Shown piece by piece: positions 1-14,400 of a stretch of 64,000 bases of DNA; position 1 is the first letter of the stretch; each line of letters starts with the position of its first letter. The position numbers and the translations under genes were made by a program. The notes below the pieces were generated by a model. That model searched no databases, was not told the origin of the DNA, and saw only the letters and a list, made by a program, of their open reading frames with translations. The DNA lies in contig OX031059.1 in NCBI GenBank assembly GCA_943736015.1, forward strand, positions 59,469,159-59,533,158, in the 5' to 3' direction. The DNA is from Tridacna crocea (lineage: Eukaryota; Mollusca; Bivalvia; Cardiida; Cardiidae).

Positions 1-310
1 TATCAAATTGAAACTACATACACTGATAGAGCACATTATGGAGAAGTGCAGTACACATAAAACATAACTCTGTCACTTTTCGTTTTTGAGTTATTGCCCT
101 TTGTTAATTTTCAGTTTGAATTTTTGTCCAGGCCATAACTTCCAAACTAAAAAAGCTAATAACTTGCAACTTCATACACTGATAGAACACATTATGGAGA
201 AGTACAGTGTACATGAACCATAACTCTACCACAGTTATTTTTTGAGTTACAGCCCTTTGTTAATTTTCAGTTTGAATTTTTGTCCAGGCCATAACTTCCA
301 AACTTTAAAA
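1..310. repeat. 156-bp tandem repeat, about two units
   Basis: The phrase 'cattatggagaagt' occurs at 34 and 190, and the flanking text (tttgttaattttcagtttg, aggccataacttccaaac) repeats with the same spacing. This gives a period of 156 bp. The array runs off the left edge, so its true copy number is unknown. No coding potential is seen. Confidence 0.8.
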
Positions 311-792
311 CCTATCATCTTGAAACTTCAAAGACTAATAGAACATTAAGCTTCTTTTTTCCTATGCATAGCGTTTCAACTGAAGAATTTTTTAATTTAA
401 AAAGAAAGCATTGCATGATCAAGTTCTAATTTTGTTGTCAATTGGGAATATGACTGATTAAACCCAAGCGCAAAATCTGACTGGAGAACGCAGCATGATT
501 GTAATAATTAAAGAAAAAGGGCCTGTAATTGTCAAAGCATCGCTTCAATACTGTGGGTATTAATAATATGTCAAAATGGCGTGTGTATATCTTTTTGACA
601 CTTTTGGAAAACCATCCCGAATTAAGACGCATATTTTCATATGTCTGAAAATCATCAGATATAAACTGATTCTAGACTGATACTTGCACAGTTATTTGCA
701 CATGTTCTGAACCAGTCAAAAATCGCTCTATGTAGTCTGTATCGATAGTTATGAAACCAGTCCACAATTTAACAAGTTTACATTGTGTAATA

Positions 793-997
793 CACAGTCG
801 AGCCACGTCTGGTTTATCTGAAAAGTTTTGTAGTGGTTCTGAGCCCTTTGTTCCCAATTTTTTCATTCCGATTCTGGAACGTGGATTTCCAGAATTAAAA
901 AGTAAAATTTGCACAGAAAATATATTTGTTCCCGAACATTTTCTTCTGGATCTTGAGATTTCCAGAAATATGGAGCCCAGATAATGTGGTTCGACTG
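793..997. mobile_element. Tc1/mariner-type MITE, 205 bp
   Basis: The ends are inverted: CACAGTCGAGCCAC on the left and GTGGTTCGACTG on the right. Each is bordered by TA (791-792 and 998-999), the duplication expected for Tc1/mariner. It is too short for a transposase, and the ORFs inside carry no recognisable domain. It lies in the intron or flank downstream of the last visible exon of the minus-strand SET gene. Confidence 0.6.
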
Positions 998-1009
998 TAT
1001 GAGTATACA

Positions 1010-1036
1010 CCCCCCCCCCCCCCACAAAAAAAAAAA
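1010..1036. repeat. poly-C / poly-A low-complexity tract
   Basis: A run of about 14 C is followed by a short A-rich run. Similar C-runs that pass into CA repeats occur at 5079, 11047 and 49693. Confidence 0.8.
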
Positions 1037-1110
1037 TGGTTTATCAATCATTTTATGCGAGCCTTTTTCTCCCAACAATTTTTACTATTGAGAAGACAAA
1101 TATCGCTTAC

Positions 1111-2482
1111 CTTTTAGCTAGTTGGCATTCCACCTTGTCTAATGAATTAAAAATTTCTTCGTTGCATTGTCTCCAGTCTGCTCTTGTTTGGTACTTTTCT
1201 ATAAGCATTTTAGAACATTCATTACCTCTTCTGAAGTTGAACAGCTGAACTTTACAGAGAGTTATATTGGCAAGTTTTCTCCAATTTTGAATATTGGTTG
1301 AATCCTGTAGTAAATTTGACTGTTTAATTATCATTTTGTCACAGTATCTTCTTAATTTAACCAAATCTTCCGTCAAAGGAAGCATATCCTTCTTGTTGTA
1401 TCTTCTTTCTTTAGTGGTTTGACAAGCTATACTGCCAATCACATCTTTCCATTCAGTTGAATAGAGTGTTAAGAAATCGATTGCGTCTTGTCTGTCACCA
1501 CTGTTTCTCTCTTTGATTGCCTGCCCCTGTTTAAATTCTGCCAACCGTTTAACCAACTGGCCCATTTTTTTTGCGGTCTCCGGCTTATCAAACATAATAA
1601 CACCATTCAAACTTGTTTCATCACTCACTCTTACTACTTGTTTCACAGCATCAATAATATCATTGAATCTTTCTGGTTTTATATAAGTTACCAGCTGGTT
1701 TTGTCTCCGATGAAGCGAATCAGGTACTAACCTACATTTTAGTCTGCCTAAAAGTCTTATTCTATAACGAACTTCTGCAGCTCTATTCCTTCCAAGTCTT
1801 CCATACATAACTTGCCCAACCTTCATGATGCTATAATCATTTTTGACACTTTTTCCTATGTCATCATTTTTCATGGTTTCCATTACATTTTGGTAAAATT
1901 CTGTACTTTCACCCTGATTAAAAACTCCAGCACCATACAGTAAAGCTCTTGAAGCTTTAACTTCACTTGCTTCATGGATACCTTTTGTAATTGGTGCAAA
2001 TTTACAGTTTTTCGAGTGCCTCCACAATTCTTTTTTAATCATAAATTTTAGACAGTACTGACAGGGCAGATAATCCATGGCTGAGTGCTTTCCATCTTCT
2101 GGTCTTCTTGCAATAATAAGAGGACCTTTTCCAGATTGGAGCTGATTTACATTATAAATGAAGTCTCCCTGGTTTCTAAGCATATCTAAGGCTCTCTCCC
2201 TCTCTTTAAATACATCAGATTGCTTATCTTTGGTAGGTGGTGGCAGCGATCTTATCTGATTTTCACCTTTATGCCATGTACATAAATGTCTTGTGATTTT
2301 AAAGTCCAGTTTTCCACAAAAAAAACAAGCATGCTGTTTAGAATAATCATGCAATCCCTGTCTGATGTCCGAAACTGTTTGAACTTTATGACCTGAAGTA
2401 TAGATAATCATTTGCGACCCATCACAAGAAAAATGGACAATCTGGGAATTCCATAAACGAAATATTTGAAAGAGATCAGATT
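1111..2482 (-). CDS. Last visible exon: zinc fingers and recombinase-like region
   Basis: The exon begins after acceptor tgtgcag at 2484-2483 and ends at donor AG/GTAAGC (GT at 1110-1109). It encodes about 457 residues starting ESDLFQIFRLW. Visible motifs are CFFCGK...TRHLCTWH (CxxC then H-x5-H), the conserved-looking IIARRPE, LPCQYCLKFMIKKELWRH followed by SKNC (CxxC-x11-H-x4-C), and near the end VQLFNFRRGNECSKML. The first 2 bases complete the codon left by the 4180-4123 exon, and it ends in phase 2. The reading frame stays open upstream into repeat DNA as far as 2651, but that part matches a dispersed repeat from about 2523 onward, so the acceptor at 2483 is the better start. The next exon lies off the window. 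Assignment to Crypton-like recombinase-derived proteins is inference. Confidence 0.85.
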
Positions 2483-5400
2483 CTGCACAGGTCAGTTCAT
2501 GTTTGTATTTCAAACTAAAATGGTTGTCTAAGGACAACTGGTGTCGAGCCCGCAAACACTTGAACTTCAAGTGTGACCTTGACCTTTGACCTACATGAAC
2601 AACAAATGTTTCAAATGGCACATCTACTCGTAATGGGGAACAATTGTGCATCTACTCGTAATGGGGAACAATTGTGCAAATTTATCTTGAAATCTATCCA
2701 AAATGTACGAGTTATATTCTGGACAAAACTTTGACCTTCTGCTATGACTGACCTTGAACCTACCAAAACAAATGTTTCAAATGGCACATCTGCTTATAAT
2801 GGAGTACAAGTGTGCCACGTTATTTTGAAATCCATCCCTAAATGTTAGAGTTATGGTCCGAACAAATTTGGAGGCACGATCACACTAACTAATGTACTAC
2901 ACGGAACTGCGTTTGTCACAACTATGTCATGCTCACCGTAAATGGGCTTGACGAAAATAATATTTAGTACAGTAGAATGAGAATTCTACATTTAGAAAAT
3001 CTGCACAAAGCAAAAAGTTTGACCCCGGTCAGTATGGGCAGTCAGGGCAGTCAAATAACTTATTTGAATAGTTTTGCAGCCTTTTATGCAATTCAGACAT
3101 CATGGAAAAGTGATTTCATTGCATTCTTTCTTTTTTATGATAACAATTATCAATCAATTTATGTGGAAGTAATATTCCAGACATGCGCAATTTCATCTTT
3201 GGACACTGCAGATTAACATTGACATCAAATATGTATACCAAGTCAAATTTTTGACAAGACACTTACACTAGTTCTAAAGGAGGACAAGCATTCTGATAGT
3301 ATTGCATAGCAATACAAAGTTCCCTATCTACTATATATATCCTTTGTAACAATGCACAAGTAAAAAGTTGCTCACTTATCGATTAACCCTTTACCCCATA
3401 AGGCATTCCAATGGCAGCTTCAATTGGCCCTAAATAACCGCAAGGATGAAGCCTTTTCTTATGTTTAAATGACACCTTTTGATAGGATAAAAAACATTGT
3501 GACAAAAGGTGAAATTGCTCATCACGAGCAATTTCACCTTTTGACACAATGTTTTCCAAGGGCTCCTACAAGCAATGTGTAGAAATGTGTATCTATGGAT
3601 TAAAGGGTTAAAGGCATAGTTTGCAGCTGGAAGAAAAAATATCTAAAAAGAAAAGCTATTCTAAAAAAACTAAGTATCATATTTCAAGTACCAATCATTC
3701 ATTTTTCCTCCAAAAAATTAAAATGTTTGATCTAAATTCTTTTGTGGTTTAAGACTGAACTCTTCATTAGGTGTTGGAAAGTAAAAACTAAGTTTAGAGT
3801 AAATCAAAACATGACCTACACAGCAGTGGTTGAAAAACAGAGGGCCAAGATGGCCCTAGATCACTCACCCGAGTTCTAAATTTAAAAAAAAAATTATATG
3901 ATTGTCTTAGTCAAAGGACACAATGCAAATTTACACAAAAGGTCACCTGATAGACATAAAGCTTATAATAGGCAAAGCCCTGTAGGAGAGCCAAAAATAG
4001 TTAAACTACAAAGCAAGTGAAGTAAACAAGTCATTCCAAATAGATCTGCAAGAATATCATGAATTACTTTGGGATTCATTTTAGTCAGTAGAAATAAACT
4101 GTTTCAAAGTTAGATTATTTACCTTCAGAATCAGACATACATGCAGAATCTGCTTCACTGACAGCTGCTGGTTTTGTATCCTGTTGAAAAAAATATAAAA
4201 ATGAAACTATGCATGACATTCCCAACAATTTAACCCATTACCACACGAGAAAAATTTAGACTGGTTCAAATTGAAAGTATTTGCAGACGACAAAATAAAG
4301 GTGACTGAAAAATAGAAATTTGTTTTGGAAAGGGTAGAAAACACTGTGGGAAAAGGAGAAAATGCTGGTTACCTACAGTGTTTTCAAAAGGCTTCTTTCT
4401 CAGGGGCGTCAAAAGTAGGGATTGAGTGGTAATGGGTTAACATGTGTGTAAAGCAAAGACACTGAGGAGCCTTGATGTCCACATAGTGCATTTAGAATAT
4501 CCGCTGGTCGTATATAGAAACTTCCAGTCAGTACCTATCTACAGAGCGCAAGGACAATACTTGAGTCAGACTGCAAAGACATCTGAGTCTTTACTTGGTG
4601 CATGTATGTTATTGTTTGAAATGTCATGCACAAGCTCATTAATTTATCAAAGTGGGCAAATATGTCCCTATATTGCTCACCTGAATCACAATGAAATAAG
4701 GTGCTAAGCTACCATTTCAATGATGAAACTTGAATTTTTTTTTAACATATTTCTTCAAACTCATTTTTGAATCTCTGTTAGAAAGAAAGATATATGAACA
4801 AGAATGGTCGTCCAAGGACAACTGGTGTTGAGCCCGTAAACATCTGACCTTCAGGTATGACGTTGACCTTGAACCTACCTTATCTTATCCACTTACTTTA
4901 ACTTATCCCTTCCCTCTACAGCATCCATACTTGTCAACATATTAAATTATCATGGATAAACTTTTGGAACAATCATTTTTCTGTGAAATGGTTCAAATAA
5001 TTCAAATGGCCCATGGTTTCATAGGAGAACATTTTCTTTGATTTTAGCAATTGCTTTTCTTGGATCAAGCTGGCCTAACCCCCCCCCCCCCCCACACAAA
5101 ACATACACTAACATAAAGTAAGAATACATGTACATGAAACACTTATGCCCTTTTGATAGCAAACCCCTCTTCAGCATGACTTTGAAAGCTGATATTGACT
5201 TACAAGAATGACATGGAACAGTCATTAGCAGATGAGTATCAACAATAATTACCTGAAAACATTGAAGCTCGAATTGAATTTCAATACACTTGAAGTAACT
5301 TGGAATTACTGAATTCCCTAGTTGAGTTTTCAAGTTAATTCTTTGGGATAAATATTAAATTTTAACATTGACATTTGACATATTTTACCTAAATTAGATC

Positions 5401-8400
5401 AATATTGATTAATGCTACCTGCAAATCAACTCTGATAAAAAATTAAAAGAATACGTTTAGTTCATAATCAAGTTTTGAACAGCCAGCCAGACTGGTTATC
5501 ATACAATGCAGTGGCACAAAATTGATGAATATCTACTTTATAATGTTAAAAACCAACTAGATCTGTCGCAAGCTGATATATACCTCCACAAGCACCTTGT
5601 CAGTGGCTCAGTATTATAACTCGGACTTTCCCTCAGACTTTCCCTAAATACTCAAGTTGATTGCTTCTATACATTAAATGATAAGCAGTAGACACTTAAA
5701 ACTTACACCAAACAGTCCTTAGTTTGAAAGATATGCCCTAAATAAAATTTAAACAAGCAATTTTGTAGAAATGATATCCCCCGCTTAAAAAGACTTTTTT
5801 TGATACAAACTTATTAGAGGTGTTGTGTTTTGTATGTACACATGGCCTTTTTGTTATTGGTCCATGATGAAATTATAAATTAAGCTCCCTTTTTCCACAG
5901 CACAGCATTTCATTACATAAAAAATATATATAGGAGGTCCATAACAGGACAATATTTTAGTATCCTTTTCCAGAAACTGGCATTTCATGAAATGAAAGCA
6001 AATAAAGAAAACATTCATAAAGCCCCCTTTTTCAATGACGCATCATAAAGAGAAAAATTATATCAACGGAATATCCAATGGAAGACATGCATGAAGTTTC
6101 ATCAATTTTTGTGAAGGACTTGATAAGATATGCCTCTAACAATATACAAGGCAACATTGCTGCCATTTCAAGCAGCTAGCTGTAGACTGACGTGTTGGAA
6201 TTTCTAGCACCTACCTGGGTAGCTCAATGGATATATTGTGTTACTTGTGATCTAAAAGGGTTAAGAATAGACTGATGGATGTACAGATGGGTGGACAGAC
6301 GGATGCACTGGTCAATCAACCAATAAAAATATGAAGTTTCATTAAACTATGTGCCCAAGTTGAAGATAGATTGATAAAAAATTAAATTTGACATGAAGCC
6401 CCCTTTTTCTATGATACAGTAATAAATTGCAAAACCCTGACAGCACACGCTAAGGTCACATGATCTGTGAAAATCTCATCAAAATCCGTTAACATTAAAG
6501 AGTAGGAATGTCAATCACAATTTAAATGAGGCAAACATTGTGACCAAGTTTCATGAGTATCAGATTGAAAATCTGGCCTCTAGAGCATACACAAGGTTTT
6601 TTCTTTTAAGGTTTGACCAGGTGACCTAGTTTTTGACCTGGCATGACCCATTTTCAAACTTATCTAAGATTTCATTAAGACAAACATTCTGACTAAGTTT
6701 CATGAGTATCAGACTGAAAATAAGGCCCCTAGGCACACATAAGGTTTTTCTAAGATTTGACCTAGTGAACTAGTTTCTGATCCAATATGACCCAGATTCA
6801 AACTCACTGACATTTCATTAAGGAAAACATTCTGACCAAGTTTCATGAGTACTGGACTGAAAATGTGGCCTCTAGTGCATACAAAAAGTTTTTCTAAGAC
6901 TTGACATAGTCTTTGACCCAACATGACCCATTTTCAAACTCTTCTGAAATTTCATCAAAGCAAACATTCTGACCAAGTTTCATGTGCATTGGACTGAAAA
7001 TGTGGCCTCTACAGCATACACAAGGTTTTTCTTAGATTTGATCTAGTGACCTACTGTTTGACCCGACATGACCCATTTCCAAAGTCATCTGAGATTTCAT
7101 TAACCCTTTACCCCATAAGGCATTTCTATGGTATCTGTAACTGACCCTAAATAACAGCAAGGATGAAGCCGTTTCTTATGTCATGTGTATATGACACCTT
7201 TCGATAGTGTAGAAAACATTGTGGCAAAAGGTGAAATTGCTTGTCACGAGCAATTTCACCTTTTGCCACAATGTTTTCCAAAGGCTTCTCCATGGAGTGT
7301 GTAGAAATGAGTATCTATGGAGTCAAGGGTTAAAGCAAAAACATTCTGACCAAGTTTCATGAGTATCAGACTGAAAATCAGGCTTCTAGTGCATAAACAA
7401 GGTAAAAAGTTGACAACAAACTGACAACAAACACAGCACGATCACAAAAAATGCACTTAAATAAAATATCTTTTGCAACTTCTTTCAATTTGGACAAATC
7501 TAAAATGTTGTCATCTGATAACGAGTTAACATGTGTCAGTGTAAAACACCCAGCATTTTAAAGAACCAGGCAGAGCTATCATCAGCAGTTTTGTCATGCC
7601 TCCTTGCACTAACCCCTGTACAACTAGGGTGTTGCTCATATAGGCAACCAAAAGCGAGATAAATCAGGCACATACGAAGCAATTCAAGATGAGGGATGGG
7701 GGAGGGGCCCCAACCATGAGATACAGAGACTTACCACAGTTTGATAGCTTGTAATTTAGGAGTTTGTTTGCATTTCAATTAAATGAATCAAAACTTAATA
7801 TGCTATCTGTACTCCATCACTGCATGATCAAAAGTATAATATCAATTTGTAGGCCTTAAATTTTATATCACTGAATTAAATATTTGAAGTTTCCATCTGG
7901 CTCAGATTGCCCCAGGAAATAGATCCTTTTTTGCGTAGGAATATTTAATTAAAATTTGTAACTTGCTAACTATTATTGCAAAAATTCATTATTACCTGTG
8001 TATTCTGAAGTCTAAATCTAACTATTGCTTTTAAACTATAATTTTCGTGTAATTCGTATAATACTGAACTGCATTCCCTTGGCAACTAAAGCCCATTAGA
8101 GGATGTTTTGAAATGAGGACCTGATTATATATATTTTAAACTTTGGGGAAAGTTTTGACATAAAAAAAAAAACACCGCATATACTTACTAGATACGGATA
8201 TGTAATTGAATTACTGTCACTTTCGTCATCTGATGGAGGGATTTCTTCAACAATACTAGTTTTTGGCTCGTTGACGATTGGTACTTGACTGTCTGAATGT
8301 TTGGTTAAATTACTGTCATTTTCTATAGCGGCTGAAGGGATTTCTACATCAAAACTAGCTGTTAGCTTGTTGACTGTGGACAAATTACTGTTGCAATGTT

Positions 8401-11400
8401 TGGTTGAATCAGATTGAAGGATACCGGTATCTATGTCAAGACTAGTTGTTTGCTGGTCGACTTTTGACAGTTGACAATTGGAACATAGGGCTAGATTACT
8501 GGTTCTGTCTATATCTAGACTAGTTGATGCCTGGTTGACTGCTGATAGTTGGCTGTTGCAGTGTTCGGTTGAATTGCAGTCACTGCCTATATTGAATGGA
8601 AAGACTTCTACATCAAGACTCGTTGTTTGCTGGTTAACTGTTGACAGTGGACTGTTACAATATTTGGACGGATTACCATCACTATCTCTAGCCAATGGAG
8701 GGATTTCTATGTCAAAACAAGTTGTTAGCTGGTTGACTGTTGATATTTCACTGTCGGAATGTTTGGTTGGAATACTGTCACTCTCTTTATCGGATGCTTG
8801 GATTTTGATTTCAAGACTAGTTCTTGGCTGGTTGGCTGTGTGTTCAGAACTTTCTGAAACTGCTGGTGACATCATTTTTTCAAGTGGTGGCAGAACATCT
8901 TGGGCCTCTGGAATAAGTCAGGAGTTTTTTTTATTAACAATATTCTAGATGCATGCTAAATATCTTCCAAATTTGGTTTGAAAGCTTTACTTATTACTTG
9001 GTCAGGGTTCATTCTAGAAATGAAATTTGGAGGACCATTTGGCCCGTTCAGTGAGCTCTTTGTAAAATCTGTCATCCCACAACATAGGGCTAATTTTGAT
9101 CTTAGAGTGATAACCTCAATGAAATATTTTGGCAATGCTACATCCGTAATTTGAACACTCTAGGCCTAATGGTTTGAGAAGAGAAAATTTTTAAAGATTT
9201 CTTTCTTTACCTACCAATGCAGGATTCCACATAAAGCTAATTTTCAATGCAGAGTAATTATTTTACATTGAAGAGTAATTATTTTAAGCATTTTGATAAC
9301 GGACCATAAGTATATATGCTATATTGCAATATAGGTCTATGATTTTTAAAAGATTTCCTTTTTTATCTCCACGTAAAATATGGGATCCCACAACATTTGG
9401 CTAAATTTCATTGTAGAGTCATTATACTAGATATTTTGGTAGAGGACCATAAGGCAATGAATGCTACATGCCATATACCCCTGCCTACGGCAAGGGAAGA
9501 CAAGAGCTGTCATTGACGGATAATGTTCCCCAAACCAGTACTTGTCACAAAGTGTATGACATAATTTGACATCCTCAGCTGTTTTCCTACACAGGATCTG
9601 TTTGTGCACAGAAAATTAATTGAAAAGTCAAATGCAAGATAAAACGTAAATATGTCATTAAGCCCCCTTTTCCTATAACACTGTTTTTCATAAATGAAAT
9701 AATAAAGAGTATAATGGTCAGGAGTTTTTGATAAATAACTGAAAAGTGAAATTTCACTAAAATTTGGCTAAAAATTTAGAAGATATTTGAGAAAGACAAA
9801 TTTCAACATGGAGCCCCTTTTTCCCACAACAAATCCTCAAATTGAGAAACAAGGGTAAACTACACTTTCTCTCAATGCAATCTAAATTTCAAGTAAATAC
9901 TTTTATCTCTTCCAGAGATATCTTATAAGATTGAATTCTTAAAAAAATCAAAGGGGAAAAGTTTCTCCTAAAAATGTTTATGGAGTTATGGTTCTTGTTG
10001 AATAGACCTCATATTAGTGTGAACTATGTGTGTATTAAATTTGAGACTAATGGCTGTAATACTTTTGAAGTAATTGCCATCACAAACTTTTATTACCCCC
10101 AAAAAAGAAACATAGAGCTATAATACATTAAGTCACCTATTCCCGTAACAAAGTTTTGTGTAAATGAAGTACAAATAGCATATGGTCTGGGCTTTGTTTA
10201 GAAATTTGAATATGAAATTTCATAAAATTATGACAAGTAATTAACTCTTTACCAAACAACAAAATTTTAGACTTGTCCAAATTCAAAGCATTTGCAGACA
10301 ACAAAATTAATGTGACTCAAAAATTGAAACTTTACTTTAGAAGAGTAGAAAACATTGTGGGAAAAGGAGGAAATGCTGGTTAACAACATTTTCTCCTTTT
10401 CCCACAATGTTTTCAAAAGGCTTCTTTTCCAGGGCCGTTAAATGTCGAGATTGTGTGGTAACGAGTTAAGAAGATAGTAGAGAAAAACTAATTTTTACAT
10501 TAAGTCCCCTTTTTCTATAATGCAGCCTCAAATTCAGAAACAGGGAAAAGGATATCTGGGAAATGTTTTAACCCATTACCACTCAATCCCTACTTTTGAC
10601 GCCCCTGAGAAAGAAGCCTTTTGTGGGAAAAGGAGAAAATGCTGGTAACCAGCATTTTCTCCTTTTCCCACAGTGTTTTCTACCCTTCCCAGAACAAATT
10701 TCAATTTTTCATTCACGTATATTTTGTCGTCTGCAAATGCTTTCAATTTGGACCAGTCTAAAATTTTCTTGTGTGGTAAAGAGTTAAGAAGTTCATATAT
10801 GAAGTTACATCCAATTTGGTCCAGGGGTTGTGCAGAAATGGCTTCTGGATGTTTCAGGGGTTGTGCAGAAATGGATGGATGGACAGACATACAAGTATAT
10901 GATTCCCAGAAATTTTTTTGTTGAAGAACATTGTGAGAAACTGTTTACTAGCAATTTCTCTATATCACATGTTTTCCTAAACATCATATTCAAACAGCAT
11001 CAAAAAGGCTACTCTTTTCTCTATAAATAAAGCACACTAATACATACCCCCCCCCCACACACACACACACTTAGAAAGTGCTATCAGAGAAAGGAACAAC
11101 TTCTAAAACAAAGTTCATTTATGACCTTGACTGGTGCAAGTTTGATGTATATGACCCAAAAACAATAGGGCACTGCTTTGGGTCACAGGCCTCGGCCGAG
11201 TGGGCAACATGGGCGAAGAAGTCGCCCGATTTTACAAAACTTTGCTCAATTTGCCAAGAAAAGCGAAGTCCTGAAAAAATTGGGAAGTTGCCTAGCACAT
11301 AATATTGGCCCAGCGTCCAGTGTCTAGTCTACCAAATTAGCGTGTGCCATACCAGTTAGTGTCCAATCAGCAAGTTTAATTAGTTTACAACATACCAAGA

Positions 11401-14400
11401 GCCTGATTTGACAGGGGTAGGACTTTCACTTTCGTATAGATACTAAATTTAGCAAACCGCGTTTCAAAAATAGAGGTCCGACAAACACTGATAGACGGCG
11501 CTGATATTTGTGAATAATATAGGGGATTGTCCCATGGTGTCATAAAGTTAATTAACAATGACCAGATATCGGTCCTTCTTTGTCAACTTTATTTCCATGT
11601 TTTAAATGAAATATTCCAGTTTTGAAAATGATGCTATCAGTACTTACTTGCTTATCATCATTTACCCCACACTTTGAAATTTGTTGTTATTTGGAGTTTT
11701 CCAAAACTAACAGATTTGATGACATCCTTTAGTCTTAGACCATCTCCTAGATCATGTGACTTTAATTTGGTGCAATATAGTATCACGTTACAAAGCTTTC
11801 GACGAATTTTAGCAAAGTCACATGATTCAACTTCAAAATGGTAGCTTGTCAACGCTTCAGCATTTGGATGAAATTGAATATATTCTATATGCTAACTAAA
11901 AGATAAAATTTAAAAAAAAAAGTTATTGTCTTTGATTCTAGATAGATCTATGACTTCTGTTGATTATATAATATTTCCTTGATAGGACTGTAACTACCAC
12001 GAACCGCCGATCAACAACGCTTTAAAAGTAAATAAGGTATTAGTTGTTAAACAGTGGTTTTATTTACGATTTATCAAATATTCATCAAAGACAAATGGTA
12101 TTCAGACATATATTTTGGATGTCTCTCGTACTCTAAAACTGGGTCTAACTTGCTAGTAGAAAGTTGAAAACATTGTGGCAATAGGAAAAAAAGTGGAAGT
12201 AAGCTTTTCTATGTTTGACAGATGACTATTTTTTTTTTATTTTATATATCTTTAAACACTAGTTACAGCCATTGAGCAGTTATCTATTTGTCTGCTGCAA
12301 ATGCTGTCAATTTGATAGTTATATTTAAATCTGGTAATGAGAATGATTTTTAGCAAAAAACTATGTTCAGGATTTGGAAACAAATAGATCTAGTGCTTGG
12401 AATATTTTGAAAAGAAAAATGTGCCAGGACAAACTATTTCTCAAACAAGTAATACTTTCTCTTTCCATTGTAATTTTTTTCCACAATGTTTCAGTCCTAA
12501 AGGTAGTACATGTACATGAATTTAGCAAGACAAACAATGAATAAATATGTTTTGAGTAGTTTCTAAAAGGAATAAGTAGACTATACTGATCATGTAAAAG
12601 ATAAAAAGCATAAAATAATTTTATTCCTTTTAGATTTACATGATTTTCAATTTTATTAATTTGTTATGTTGTTAGGTGTTGTTAATTCCCTCTATATTTT
12701 GGCCCACATCTATTTTTTTTATGTCCTTCTGAAATTCTCCCCAAAGTCTGACCACTTCTCCCCATTAGGACTAGGGAGAAGTCACTTTTCCCCAATTTCT
12801 GAGAGTTGGCAGAGGCCTGTGGTCATAGGCAAAATTAAGTTCAATGGTCATAGGTCAAATGGCTTTTGAGTTAGAGCCCGGAAATAGTTTTCAAGCAAAG
12901 TTCACCTGTTACCATGACCAATAACACCTTAATTTAAAGGGCACTTCATAGATAACAATTTTCATAAAGTTTCATGATCCTAGGTCAAATTGATTTTGAG
13001 TTAGAGCATGGAAAGGACAAGTCTACAGAAGGACGGATGAACAGACAAACAGACATGGGGAAATCAGTATACCCCCTCCACTTTGTATTTGGGTTGTGTA
13101 ACAACTATCGACTTATAGGATGAATAGTGTCAATATTGAAATACTTGCCCTTTTTGCGCCACCAAAGATTGTTGTAGTCTCCGTAATCAAATGAAATTTC
13201 TTCTCCTGTTTCTATGTTTCGGGATGCAATCAGGATAAGCCTTGGTTTGTTTTTGAAAGGAAAAAGCTTCATTCTAGCATTACATGAAGCCCCTCCTTCT
13301 TTTGCATCATTCACATACTGTCCCAGCCGCCCTTTTGAATGTGTGGCATCAATGCTGAAAAATAAGAAGTTAAGAAAGAATTATGTCTTATAATCAATGA
13401 AGCATTTTGTTAGTCCTGTTGAAAAAAGAAAAGCACTTGGCTACAGAATATGCTTCCTGAACAAGTGCTTGTCAAATAAAGTTTAACAAAAGTCCACTGA
13501 GGTACTATGGTGAGTGGATTAAAAGTTCGTTTTTTTCATTCAAACATGATCTCTCTCTGAGTACAGTTTCATGTCAATTTTTTTTGTGTGCTATACATGT
13601 TCAAAGTGCTTTCAAATTGATGAATTGAATGCTTTAGAAGATAAGGCTTTGAAAACAATTATCATAACCAAGAGCTGTCAGAGAGAGATTATGCTACCCA
13701 AACAAGTGTTTGTCACATAAAATATGACATACATTGACCGAGATACAGATAACCATTCCACAATGTTGTACTCCATGTGTGACTTTGACCTTTGACCCGC
13801 CAAACAAATGTTTCAAATGGCAATCTACTTATGATGGAGAACAATAATTATTGTGTAAATTTCTTATGAAATCTATCCATAAATAGGAGTTATGGTCCCT
13901 ACGAAACTTTAACCTTTAGCTGTGACCTTGGCCTTGAACCTATGGAACAAATGGTTTTAATGGCACATTTACTTATGGTGGAGATCAATTGTACCTAGTT
14001 TTTTTGAAATCCATCCATAAATGTAGGAGATACGATCAGGACAAATTGCAATAAACAGGCACACACACTAACTAACGCACATACACTGGACTGTCATTGT
14101 GTCAACTATGTCTTGCTCAATGCAAGTGAGCTCTACAAAAACCGGGAAAAAGTAATCTGCACAATATCATAAAGAGTTAATATGTGAAGTTTCATCCAAT
14201 TCGGTCAAAGGGTTGTGGAGAAATTCCTTCGGACGGGCAGATGGAGGGACGGAAGGAAGGATGGACTGACAGACAAAACATTAACTATATGCTTGTCCTT
14301 CGAAGAGCATAATAACAGATACCAAGTGTAATAGTACTATAAACAGATGTAGATGAAATACTATTTATTGAATATAACAACCACAATCGCCACCCTAAGC

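Noticed and set aside
1107-2651. A single 514-codon intronless gene starting at 2651
   Set aside because: The first part (from about 2523 up) lies in a dispersed repeat, the frame end at 1107 runs through a good donor, and an in-phase acceptor at 2483 links it to upstream exons.
8096-8875. A separate 259-residue gene starting at 8875
   Set aside because: The open frame continues upstream to an acceptor at 8908, and the last codons lie beyond a consensus donor, so it is an internal exon.
8478-8948. A 156-codon plus-strand ORF
   Set aside because: It is the antisense shadow of the repeated linker exon. Its Leu/Ser-rich repeats mirror that exon's periodicity.
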